Positions 12,699 through 20,771 of a stretch of DNA of 64,000 nt are shown in pieces. Position 1 is the stretch's first letter. Every line of letters starts with the position of its first letter. The notes beneath the pieces were generated by a model. The model was not told where the DNA came from. It was given only the letters and a program-made list of their open reading frames with translations, and made no database searches. The stretch is from Janthinobacterium agaricidamnosum (GTDB taxonomy: Bacteria > Pseudomonadota > Gammaproteobacteria > Burkholderiales > Burkholderiaceae_D), in the NCBI RefSeq assembly GCF_003667705.1, contig NZ_CP033019.1, forward strand, positions 1,674,001 through 1,738,000, read 5' to 3'. The position numbers and the translations under genes are program-made.

Positions 12699-14753
12699 AT
12701 GAATACTGCTGTAACGTCGACCCCGAAACTGACCCTGCTGGCCATCGCCGCCGGCCTGGCCCTGGCCGCTTGCGGCGGCAGCGATAATCCGCCGGCGGAG
12801 CCTTCCAAGCCCGTGGCGCAGACGGGTGTGTTCCTCGACGGCGCGGTGGAAGGACTCGATTATGTGGCCGGCAGCGCCCCCAAGGCCAGCACCAATGCCA
12901 AGGGCGAATTCATTTGCAACCCGGGCGAGACGGTAGCCTTCAGCGTGGGCGGCCTGGCCCTCGGTTCGGCCCCATGCGGCGCCGTCGTCACGCCGCTGGC
13001 GCTGGCCGCCAGCACGAATGTGGCGGATGACAAGGTCGTCAACCGCCTGCTGGCGCTGCAACTGCTCGACGACGACAGCGATCCGTCGAACGGCATCAAG
13101 CTGACGGCGGAAGTGAAGGCCGCGCTGGCCGGCAAGACACTGGACTTTGCCACCGCTCCGGCCGTCTTCAACACGGCCCTGGCCGCGCACCTGGCCAGCG
13201 TGGGCGGGAAATTCGCCGGCCGCACGGTCGATGCCGAACGCCGCGCCCTCGTGCGCGAGCATTTTGAAGACACGCTGGCCTCGAAAGCGGGCGCGCCCGT
13301 CAACGAGGCGCTGACACAGGCCAATCCTGTCGGCGAAGTGAAAGTGACGGTGACGCGCTACCAGATCCAGGCGGCCGACAAATTCTACGTGCCGTACGAA
13401 GGCGCCAATGCCAAGATCAAGGGCGAATTCCCGAACGGCTTCCTGCCGTCGTACGGCTCGGGCCTGGCCTACAAGGGCAAGAACGCGGCCGGCGACCTGG
13501 AATTCTATGGCTTGACGGACCGCGGCCCGAACGGCGACGGCCCGCTGGTGCCCGATCCATCGGGCAAGGGCACCATCGGCAGCAAGATCTTCCCGTCGCC
13601 CAGCTTTACGCCCTCGTTTGGCGTGATCACCGTGGGCAAGAACGGCGCCGTGCTGGGTTCGTCGACGCCGATCAAGGTATCGGCCACCGTCAACAGCTCG
13701 GGCTTGCCCGTGCCCGTGGGCGCCGTCGGCAATTCGGCCGAGATTCCCGTCATGGATGCGATGAAGTTCGATGCGGCTGGCAAGGCCGTCTTCAATGCGG
13801 GCGGCCTCGATTCGGAAGCCATCGTCGTCGATGCCAAGCGCAATGCGCTGTGGGTGTCCGACGAATACGGTCCCTTCATCGTCAAGATCGACGCCGCCAC
13901 CGGTATCATCCAGGCGAAATACGAGCCGGGCAAGGGCTTGCCGGCGCTGTTCGCCAAGCGCCGCGCGAACCGCGGCATGGAAGGCATGACCTTAGACACG
14001 AGCAACGACAAGCTGTACGCCTTCCTGCAAAGCCCTCTGTCCGACGGCACGGCACCATATTCTGTGACGAAGAAGAATGAACAGGTCGAGCGCTTTGCCC
14101 GCTTCACGCGCTGGATCGAATTCGACCCGGTGACGGGCACCAGCGGCAAGATGTACGCGTATCCGCTCAACGCGGCCGACTACCAGGATGGCCGCACGGG
14201 CAACGCCAAGCTGGGCGACATGGTGGCGCTGGGCGGCGGCAAGTTCCTCGTCATCGAGCAGGGCGCCGCACCGTCGGGCAAGGTCTTCAACAAGCTGATG
14301 CTGGTCGAACTGAAGGGCGCCACGGACATCGCGGCCGCCGCCTTCAACACGACGACGTCCGACCTGGAGAAGAGCAGCATGGGCGGCGCCGCCGTCAATG
14401 GCGCCGACTGGGCCGCTGTCACGCCGCTGAAGAAAACGCTGCTGCTGGACTTGAACGCCATCGGCTGGGCGGCGGAAAAGGCCGAAGGCCTGACCCTGAT
14501 CGACGACTCCACCATCGCGCTGGCCAACGACAATGACTTCGGCCTGAAAACCAAGGTCTTCGACGCGAATGGCGTGGAAGTGGCGGACGCCGACGTGACC
14601 AAGTGCACGGTCGATGCCAATGGCACCATCGTCACGAGCAGCGCGGCCGGCTGCAATGCCGCCAACACCATCCGCGTGGCGCGCGGCGACGACCGCGAGC
14701 GTCCTAGCCGTTTGTGGATCGTGAAGTTCGCCAAGGCGCTCAATAGCTATTGA
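12699..14753 (+). CDS. phytase-like/esterase-like lipoprotein
   Basis: This 684-residue protein has a lipoprotein signal (lipobox LAAC, then GGSDNPP). Residues about 45-210 resemble small secreted N-terminal modules. The remainder matches the phytase-like domain called esterase-like activity of phytase: GLTDRGPNGDGP is its entry motif, and GLDSEAIVVD and RGMEGMTL recur as beta-propeller Glu/Asp segments. The location is probably the outer membrane or cell surface. The substrate is unknown; phosphate-ester hydrolysis is the family association, not something the sequence proves. The gene stands alone and ends before a bidirectional terminator. Confidence 0.75.
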   Translation: MNTAVTSTPKLTLLAIAAGLALAACGGSDNPPAEPSKPVAQTGVFLDGAVEGLDYVAGSAPKASTNAKGEFICNPGETVAFSVGGLALGSAPCGAVVTPLALAASTNVADDKVVNRLLALQLLDDDSDPSNGIKLTAEVKAALAGKTLDFATAPAVFNTALAAHLASVGGKFAGRTVDAERRALVREHFEDTLASKAGAPVNEALTQANPVGEVKVTVTRYQIQAADKFYVPYEGANAKIKGEFPNGFLPSYGSGLAYKGKNAAGDLEFYGLTDRGPNGDGPLVPDPSGKGTIGSKIFPSPSFTPSFGVITVGKNGAVLGSSTPIKVSATVNSSGLPVPVGAVGNSAEIPVMDAMKFDAAGKAVFNAGGLDSEAIVVDAKRNALWVSDEYGPFIVKIDAATGIIQAKYEPGKGLPALFAKRRANRGMEGMTLDTSNDKLYAFLQSPLSDGTAPYSVTKKNEQVERFARFTRWIEFDPVTGTSGKMYAYPLNAADYQDGRTGNAKLGDMVALGGGKFLVIEQGAAPSGKVFNKLMLVELKGATDIAAAAFNTTTSDLEKSSMGGAAVNGADWAAVTPLKKTLLLDLNAIGWAAEKAEGLTLIDDSTIALANDNDFGLKTKVFDANGVEVADADVTKCTVDANGTIVTSSAAGCNAANTIRVARGDDRERPSRLWIVKFAKALNSY

Positions 14754-14770
14754 GCGGGAGCGGTGGTGAT

Positions 14771-14806
14771 GTCGGATTACGCACCGCTGCGCGGCGCTAA
14801 TCCGAC
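14771..14806. repeat. REP-like element with GTCGGATTA arms, copy 1
   Basis: A perfect 9-bp inverted repeat, GTCGGATTA/TAATCCGAC, encloses a GC-rich loop that can itself pair. The same arms occur at 40784-40809. The flanking CTAC/GTAG is also shared in inverted orientation. Confidence 0.8.
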
Positions 14807-14821
14807 CTACAAAACAAAAAA

Positions 14822-14856
14822 TCGCGCGGTGCAGAGATGCACCGCGCGGTTTTTTT
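14822..14856. terminator. bidirectional rho-independent terminator
   Basis: The 11-bp stem CGCGCGGTGCA/TGCACCGCGCG has a GAGA loop, an A-run on the left and a T-run on the right. It lies between the converging phytase-like and S9 peptidase genes. Confidence 0.9.
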
Positions 14857-14877
14857 AACCCCTGAAGGCGAAGTACC

Positions 14878-14904
14878 GGGGTCGGACCCTGAGGGGCCGA
14901 CCCC
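14878..14904. repeat. 27-bp near-palindrome, copy 3
   Basis: The arms GGGGTCGGACCCT and AGGGGCCGACCCC flank one G, with a single mismatch. Length and layout match the elements at 3422 and 6421. The 3' flank CAGCCTTTGC is identical to that of copy 1. Confidence 0.75.
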
Positions 14905-14913
14905 AGCCTTTGC

Positions 14914-14949
14914 GCTGCGGGTTATTTCTTTGCTGCGGGTTATTTCTTT
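14914..14949. repeat. perfect 18-bp tandem duplication at the S9 peptidase stop
   Basis: The unit GCTGCGGGTTATTTCTTT occurs twice in a row (14914-14931 and 14932-14949). The right copy contains the TAA stop and the two last Lys codons of the minus-strand peptidase; the left copy repeats a stop just beyond it. The duplication leaves the protein unchanged. Confidence 0.85.
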
Positions 14950-17030
14950 GTATACGTATTCAACCAATCGAGCACCGTGTGATGCCACAGCAGCGAGTTC
15001 GCCGGCTTCAGCACCCAGTGGTTTTCGTCCGGGAAGACCAGCAGCTTGCTCGGGATGCCGCGGCGCTGCAGCGCCGTGAAGGTACCCAGGCCTTGCGCGG
15101 TGGGGATGCGGAAGTCCAGGTCGCCCTGCACCACCAGCATCGGCGTCTTCCAGTTCTTCACGAAGTTGACGGGGTTGAACTGCTCGTGCTTGGCCGGCGC
15201 GTCGTAGTAGGTGCCGCCGTTTTCCCATTCCGTGAACCACAGTTCTTCCGTCGCGTAAGCCATGCCGCGGTTGTCGAACACGCCGTCGTGGTTGACCAGG
15301 CACTTGAAGCCGTCCGGCCAGTTACCGGCGATCCAGTTCATCATGTAGCCGCCGTAGGACGCGCCCAGCGCGCAGCTGCGCTCGCGGTCCAGCCACGGGA
15401 ACTTCCTGGTGGCCGCTTCCAGACCCTTCTGCAGGTCGACCAGCGGCTTGCCGCCCCAATCGCCGCTGATGGCATCCGTGAACTTCTGGCCATAGCCGGT
15501 GGAACCGTGGAAGTCGATGAAGACGGTGGCGTAGCCGGCGCCCGCATACACTTGCGGATTCCAGCGGTAGCTCCAGCTGTTGCCGAAGCTGCCTTGCGGG
15601 CCGCCGTGCACCAAAAAGGCGATCGGATACTTTTCGCCGGCCTTGGCGTTCCATGGCTTCATGACGTGGCCGTAGACGGTTTCGCCATCTGCGCCCGCGA
15701 ACGAGAACTGCTCATATTCGCCGAAGCGCACGTTGGCCAGCGCTGCCGCATTCTGTTTCGTCAGCTGCACCATCGGTGCCGATTCGGACTTGGCGTCGAG
15801 CTTGCGCGTGTACAGCTGCGCGCCCGAGGCCAGGTTCGCTTGCGTCAGCACGATGGTATTGCCGCGCACGTCGAAGTCGCCCACGGCGCCTTTGCCCGTC
15901 AGCGCGTTGACCTTGCCGCTGGCCGCGTCGATGTGGAACAGACGGTGCTGGCCCACGTCATCGGCGGCGACGAGGAAGGCCTTGCCGTCCGGCGTCCAGC
16001 GGAAATCAGCCACGGAACGGTCCCAGTCGTCGGCCAGGGTGCGCTTCTTGCCCGTGGCGACATCCATCAGCACCAAATGAAAACGGTCCGCTTCGAAGCC
16101 CGGCTTGGTCATGGCGACATACGCGAGGGTGCGGCCGTCCGGCGAATAGCTGGCTTTCGCATCCCAGGCCGGATTGTCGGCCGTGAGGTTGCGCGGCGCC
16201 TGGCCGCCGGCGGCAGGAATCGTGTAGACGTCGAAATTGGTCGACCACGATTCCGTGCGGCCGGCCACGCGCACGGAGAAGGCCACCGTCTTGCCGTCCG
16301 GGCTGAAGTGGTATTCGCTGTTGTCGCCGAATGGCTTCGATGGCGCGTCGCCATCGAGGGTGCCGCTCAGGCTCACCGGCGTGGCGCTGACCTTGCCGGC
16401 CGCGTCGATCGGCGCCGAGTACAGCGCATTGCGGCGGCCATCGGCCCAGGTATCCCAGTGGCGCACGAACATCTGGTCGTAGACCATGCCGCTGGCCTTG
16501 TTTTTCGTTTTTTCATCAAGGCGCTTCCTGGTGCAGGCGATATCGGCGCAATCGAGGTAGACGCCCATGCTGAAGGCCAGGCGGTCGCCCTGCGGCGACA
16601 AGCGGTAGGTGTCGACGTCCAGCGCCAGGTCGGTGACCTTGGCCGCTTCGCCGCCGTTCAGGGGCAGCTGCCACACTTGCGAGGAGCCGGAGCGGCCGGA
16701 CAGGAAGTAGATGGCGTCGCCGTTCGGCGACCATTGCGGATCGCTGGCGCTGGCGTCGCCGCGCGTGAGCTGGCGCGGCGACGCGTTCGGCGCGCGCAGG
16801 TCGATCATCCACAGCTGCGTGTTGCCGCGGTTTTTCTCCAGATTGGTCGTGCGCACCGTGTAGACGACGCGCGTGGCGTCCGGCGACAGCACGGGGCTGC
16901 CCACCCGTTCCATGGCGACCATGTCTTCCACGGTGAAGCCGCGCGGCGCGGCCAGCGCCGATTCCGCAGCAACGGCGGTGGTGGCCATGGCGGCACTGAA
17001 TGCTCCCAAGAGCAGCAGACGTAAACTCAT
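14940..17030 (-). CDS. S9 family prolyl-oligopeptidase-type peptidase (acylaminoacyl/dipeptidyl peptidase-like), secreted
   Basis: This 696-residue serine peptidase has a Sec signal peptide (about residues 1-26). The first about 400 residues are WD/PD40-like beta-propeller repeats, with several S/P-DG-K/R segments such as WTPDGKAFLVA. The C-terminal alpha/beta-hydrolase domain has the nucleophile in GASYGGY (Ser about 557), Asp in QGDLDFRIP (about 640) and His in DENHW (about 669). This makes it a member of the S9C/S9B peptidases that trim oligopeptides, probably in the periplasm. It is a single gene converging on the phytase-like gene. Confidence 0.9.
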   Translation of the reverse strand: MSLRLLLLGAFSAAMATTAVAAESALAAPRGFTVEDMVAMERVGSPVLSPDATRVVYTVRTTNLEKNRGNTQLWMIDLRAPNASPRQLTRGDASASDPQWSPNGDAIYFLSGRSGSSQVWQLPLNGGEAAKVTDLALDVDTYRLSPQGDRLAFSMGVYLDCADIACTRKRLDEKTKNKASGMVYDQMFVRHWDTWADGRRNALYSAPIDAAGKVSATPVSLSGTLDGDAPSKPFGDNSEYHFSPDGKTVAFSVRVAGRTESWSTNFDVYTIPAAGGQAPRNLTADNPAWDAKASYSPDGRTLAYVAMTKPGFEADRFHLVLMDVATGKKRTLADDWDRSVADFRWTPDGKAFLVAADDVGQHRLFHIDAASGKVNALTGKGAVGDFDVRGNTIVLTQANLASGAQLYTRKLDAKSESAPMVQLTKQNAAALANVRFGEYEQFSFAGADGETVYGHVMKPWNAKAGEKYPIAFLVHGGPQGSFGNSWSYRWNPQVYAGAGYATVFIDFHGSTGYGQKFTDAISGDWGGKPLVDLQKGLEAATRKFPWLDRERSCALGASYGGYMMNWIAGNWPDGFKCLVNHDGVFDNRGMAYATEELWFTEWENGGTYYDAPAKHEQFNPVNFVKNWKTPMLVVQGDLDFRIPTAQGLGTFTALQRRGIPSKLLVFPDENHWVLKPANSLLWHHTVLDWLNTYTKK

Positions 17031-17147
17031 TCAAACTCCCAATGTTATTGCGACGTTGTTGATGTGATATGAACGTGGCCGGCTGTACCGCCGGCAGCCC
17101 GACATCATAGCAATAAAGACGCGTCCGCTGCGGGAGTTGACCGCCGG

Positions 17148-17855
17148 TTAGCCGGCCGGCAGCGCCAGTTGGTCGAGCGCCACGTGGCCCAGGAAACCGC
17201 CCTGGCTGGCGGCCGGCAAGCCCGCCTCGATGGCGTGGGCAAAGCGGATGCCGGGGTCCTGTTCCAGCGCCGCCAGCACGCGCGCCACCTGCGGATAGTC
17301 GCTTAGCCGCGCCAGCTGCAGCGGTTCGGCCCAGCGCGCCGTGGCGGCCAGGTAGGCGTCGGCAATCGTCGGCGCGGCATCGGAAGCGAGCCAGGCGCGG
17401 CCATCGAGCAGGCGTTCCAGGTGCGCCAGGCTTTTGTTGACCTTCTCGACGGCCATTTCGCGCCAGACGGCCGCGCGCGCATCGCCATCGGCCGCGCGCG
17501 ACGCCTGGAAGGCGGGCATGAAGGCCGCGTGGAAGGTCGTGTGCAAAAACGAGAGCGCGCTGTTCAGGCGGTCGCAGGCGGGCGTGCCCTGCGCAAAGCC
17601 CAGGCCGCTGTCCGGCGCGCGGGCGGCGATATGCAGCAGGATCGCCATGCTTTCCAGTAGCGGCGTGCCCGCGTGCGTGAGCAGGGCCGGCGTCTGGCCC
17701 AGCGGATTGATGGCGAGAAAGGCCGGATGCTGCTTGCTGGCCGGGTCGCGCGCTTCGACGCGGGCCAGGCGATACGGCAAGCCGCTCCATTCGAGGGCGG
17801 CGATGGCGGCAAACGAGCAGCCGAACGGCACGCTGTAGATCAGGGTGGTTTCCAT
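17148..17855 (-). CDS. glutathione S-transferase family protein
   Basis: This 235-residue protein has an N-terminal thioredoxin-like GST domain: a start with YSVPFGCSFAAIAALEWSG, and the glutathione-binding NPLGQTPALL and LLESMAILLHIA segments. An all-helical C-terminal domain follows. It is probably a detoxification enzyme acting on electrophiles in the cytoplasm. It is divergent from an HxlR-family regulator across a 112-bp gap that holds an inverted repeat, so the regulator probably controls it. Confidence 0.85.
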   Translation of the reverse strand: METTLIYSVPFGCSFAAIAALEWSGLPYRLARVEARDPASKQHPAFLAINPLGQTPALLTHAGTPLLESMAILLHIAARAPDSGLGFAQGTPACDRLNSALSFLHTTFHAAFMPAFQASRAADGDARAAVWREMAVEKVNKSLAHLERLLDGRAWLASDAAPTIADAYLAATARWAEPLQLARLSDYPQVARVLAALEQDPGIRFAHAIEAGLPAASQGGFLGHVALDQLALPAG

Positions 17856-17929
17856 GCTGGAGTTCCATTCAGGTGAGGGAAGGGCAGTCTAATCGCGATA
17901 GTTACTATTTGGAAGAAGGCAGAATAATG

Positions 17930-17954
17930 TGGTATAGGTACATTTTTTATACCA
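17930..17954. promoter_or_regulatory. candidate HxlR operator in the GST/regulator gap
   Basis: TGGTATA (17930-17936) and TATACCA (17948-17954) form a perfect 7-bp inverted repeat with an 11-bp spacer, 14 bp before the regulator start. The position suits autoregulation plus control of the divergent GST gene. Confidence 0.5.
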
Positions 17955-17967
17955 GATAGGGATCGCC

Positions 17968-18333
17968 ATGAAGGACAATGTCTCCGGCTGCGCCGTGGAA
18001 GAAGCCATGCGTTTGCTGGGCGGGCGCTGGAGGGCTGTGCTGCTCAGCTATCTGATGGCGGGGCCGAAGCGCTTCAGCGAAATCCGCCGCGCCGTGCCGA
18101 ATATCTCGCAGCGCATGCTGACCCTGGACTTGCGCGCGCTGGAAGAGGCGGGCTTGCTGACGCGCACGATCTATGCGGAAGTGCCCGTCAAGGTGGAATA
18201 CCAGCTGACGGACGAGGGCATGCGCTTGCGCGAGCTGGTCGAGATGCTGCGCGCCATCGGCCTGCGCCTGCGCGGACAGGCGGACGGGGGCGGCGCCTTT
18301 CTCGCGCACGATGCCGTGGATAGTTCTCTATAG
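17968..18333 (+). CDS. HxlR-family winged-helix transcriptional regulator
   Basis: This 121-residue regulator has the HxlR family core: an N-terminal Cys (SGCAVEEAMRLLGGRW), a winged helix with FSEIRRAVPNISQRMLT as recognition region, and the wing YAEVPVKVEYQLTDEG. Members sense electrophiles or oxidants, often through that N-terminal Cys. It is divergent from the GST gene, which is its likely target. Confidence 0.88.
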   Translation: MKDNVSGCAVEEAMRLLGGRWRAVLLSYLMAGPKRFSEIRRAVPNISQRMLTLDLRALEEAGLLTRTIYAEVPVKVEYQLTDEGMRLRELVEMLRAIGLRLRGQADGGGAFLAHDAVDSSL

Positions 18334-18395
18334 AAACAGCTGTTTTTTATGCAAAGTGCTAGACTGCCGGCCTTTGATCACTACTTTTGACACCC

Positions 18396-18992
18396 ATGCG
18401 CCTGACTACCCTCGCCCTGACCGCCGCCGCCCTGTTCGCCGCCTTGCCGGCCCAGGCCGCTACCATGCCCACGCTCGAACACATCCAGGCCGCCGTGCAG
18501 GCGGGCGTGGCCAAAACGCAAGCCAGGATGCAATCGTCGATACCGGTTCCCATTCCCGTCAAGGCCACCAGCCTGCAGGGTTGCCAGGATTCGCAGGAAG
18601 TGCCGGGCGAGGTGGTGTGTCTGATCGGCATGAGCGCTGGCATGCGCGACGGTTTTATGGTCTTGCCGCTACGTAACGATAACGGCACCTGGGTCGGCGT
18701 CGAGCGCAAGGATGCCAAGTTTGCGGGACCGTCGCCGGCCGAGGCGCAAGCGATGATACGCGCCTGGGCCAAGGAAGAAGTGGCGCGCAATCCGGAGGCG
18801 GCCAAGGACGTGCAGATGCAGGAAGCGCAAAGCACCATGCAGGTCAAGGCCGTCAACGAGTGCGACGTCAAGCGCAAGACGGGCTACCTCGTGTGCGATA
18901 CGCAATTGAGCGTGCCGAGCCGTCCGGAAGGCATCAAGACGGAACTGACCTTCATGCTGGAAAACGCCGGCTGGCGCTACGTGCCGCGCTAA
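18396..18992 (+). CDS. small secreted protein of unknown function
   Basis: This 198-residue protein has a clear signal peptide (MRLTTLALTAAALFAALPAQA, cleavage near residue 21). The mature part has four Cys residues in two pairs (GCQDSQ...VVC and NECDVK...LVC), suggesting two disulfides in the periplasm. I do not recognise the family. The ATG at 18396 starts the signal peptide exactly; an in-frame TTG at 18387 is less likely. No operon partner is evident. Confidence 0.7.
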   Translation: MRLTTLALTAAALFAALPAQAATMPTLEHIQAAVQAGVAKTQARMQSSIPVPIPVKATSLQGCQDSQEVPGEVVCLIGMSAGMRDGFMVLPLRNDNGTWVGVERKDAKFAGPSPAEAQAMIRAWAKEEVARNPEAAKDVQMQEAQSTMQVKAVNECDVKRKTGYLVCDTQLSVPSRPEGIKTELTFMLENAGWRYVPR

Positions 18993-19369
18993 GCTGCCGG
19001 CCGCCAGCCCGCTCGCCCAGCGGCCTGACATTCCTTTCTGCATAGCGCCAGCCCCACTTCGGGGCGTCTGGCGCTCACGCACTTCCCTCCTGCACGTCCA
19101 GCCTGCGTGGCGGCCCACGCGGCCGCCGGCAGGCATATCGCATCCCTCATCAGCACCAGACATACAGTTTAGCGTAGGCAATATGGCTGAATTGATATAT
19201 TTGTTGATTCAATATTTTATGAAATGAAAATGATAGAATTGGTGATTATTTTTATTTATGTTGTGATTCTGCCATATAAAGCAATATATTTGGTGTAATC
19301 GTTATTTTTGGCGTATGATATTGATAATGCGCAAGTAAATGCTGCGATCTGAATGTCTGGAGAACCGCC
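18993..19369. other. gene-free stretch: hairpin followed by an AT-rich leader
   Basis: Nothing coding is supported here. At 19044-19075 AGCGCCAG pairs with CTGGCGCT, with an inner CCCC/GGGG stem, but no T-run follows. From about 19160 to 19360 the sequence becomes strongly AT-rich, unlike the surroundings; it probably holds the promoter of the HD-GYP gene. Confidence 0.5.
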
Positions 19370-20626
19370 GTGCTGAAAAAAATAACGAGTAGCGAACTGA
19401 TGCTGGGAATGTATGTCGAACGTCTGGGCCGTTCCTGGCTCGATACCCCTTTCTGGACGCGTTCTTTCTTGCTGGAGTCGCCGGCTGACCTCGAGCGTAT
19501 CCGCTCGGCACGCCTGTGCGAAGTGTGGATCGACACGACGCGCGGGCAGGCGCCGCAAGTCGCGCCGCCCGCCGTGCCTTCTGCCGCGCCGCCGGCCGCG
19601 GCAGGCGCTCCCGCGGCCGCGCCAGCGAAGGTGTCGGCAAGCAAAACCATCGCCGATCCGGGCCCGCCCCGCTCGCGCGAGGAGGAGCTGGCGCGCGCCC
19701 GGCGCCTGATCGAACGCTCGCGCCAGGCCGTGCAGACGATGTTCGACGAGGTGCGCATGGGCAAGGCCTTGTCCGCGGCGCAAGCTTACGAACTGGTCGA
19801 CGATATTGCCGCCTCGATGCAGCGTGGCGGCGACGTCCTGCTGGGCCTGGCGCGCCTGAAATCCGCCGACAATTACACGTATATGCACTCGGTGGCCGTG
19901 TGCGCGCTGATGACGGCGCTGGCCAGGGAGCTGGGCCTGGCGCCCGAGCAGGTGCGCTCGGCCGGCCTGGCGGGTTTGCTGCACGATATCGGCAAGATGG
20001 CCGTACCGTCCGCCATCCTCAACAAGCCGGGCAGCCTGAGCGAAGCGGAATTTTCCTCCGTGCGCGCCCATCCGGCCGCCGGCCACCGTATGCTGCAGGA
20101 AGTGGGCGAGATCGACCCGGTGGCGCTCGACGTGTGCCTGCACCACCATGAAAAACTTGATGGCAGCGGCTACCCCAAGGGGCTGCGCGGCGAGGAAATC
20201 AGCCTGTTTGCGCGCATGGGCGCCATCTGCGACGTGTACGACGCGATCACCTCGAACCGGCCGTACAAGCAGGGCTGGTGCCCGGCCGATTCGCTGCGCC
20301 GCATGGCAGGCTGGCGCGGCGGGCACCTGGACGCGCAACTGTTTGCCGCCTTCGTCAAATGCCTGGGCATCTATCCGCTGGGCACCCTGGTGCGGCTGCA
20401 GTCGGAGCGCCTGGCCGTGGTGGTGGGACAGTCGCCGGGCAAGCCGCTGACCCAGCCCACCGTGCGCGTGTTTTTTTCCATCCGCGCCGGCACCTGCATC
20501 GTCCCGACTCTGCTCGACCTGGCCGCGCCGGGCTGCCAGGAGCGCATCGTTTCCACGGAAAGCGCAGCTCAGTGGCGCCTGCAGGACATCGACCGTTACT
20601 GGGCCGGCGAACCTGCCGTGGCATGA
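19370..20626 (+). CDS. HD-GYP domain protein, probable c-di-GMP phosphodiesterase
   Basis: This 418-residue protein has an N-terminal DUF3391-type domain (SSELMLGMYVERLGRSW), an Ala/Pro-rich linker (about residues 62-90) and an HD-GYP domain. The HD pair lies in LLHDIGKMAVP (His205-Asp206), and the GYP loop is HHEKLDGSGYPKGLRGEEI (about 262-276), so the metal- and substrate-binding residues appear intact. It should hydrolyse c-di-GMP and favour motility. The start is a GTG at 19370 preceded by GGAGA. A PAS chemoreceptor follows on the same strand after 145 bp. Confidence 0.88.
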   Translation: MLKKITSSELMLGMYVERLGRSWLDTPFWTRSFLLESPADLERIRSARLCEVWIDTTRGQAPQVAPPAVPSAAPPAAAGAPAAAPAKVSASKTIADPGPPRSREEELARARRLIERSRQAVQTMFDEVRMGKALSAAQAYELVDDIAASMQRGGDVLLGLARLKSADNYTYMHSVAVCALMTALARELGLAPEQVRSAGLAGLLHDIGKMAVPSAILNKPGSLSEAEFSSVRAHPAAGHRMLQEVGEIDPVALDVCLHHHEKLDGSGYPKGLRGEEISLFARMGAICDVYDAITSNRPYKQGWCPADSLRRMAGWRGGHLDAQLFAAFVKCLGIYPLGTLVRLQSERLAVVVGQSPGKPLTQPTVRVFFSIRAGTCIVPTLLDLAAPGCQERIVSTESAAQWRLQDIDRYWAGEPAVA

Positions 20627-20771
20627 CGGCCGGCAGGGCCGTAATAAAGTGCATTTTGTTAATAATAAAATATTAAAATAATGGTGCCAGTGCCGTGCCC
20701 GCTTTGCTGGCTGGCGACCGTTCCTTGTCCGCAAACCCGTCACTGTACGGGCTACTTTTGAGGATGTGACC

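Noticed and set aside
14910..17024. A 704-codon plus-strand frame opposite the S9 peptidase
   Set aside because: It is antisense to a gene with an intact catalytic triad and shows no recognisable domain.
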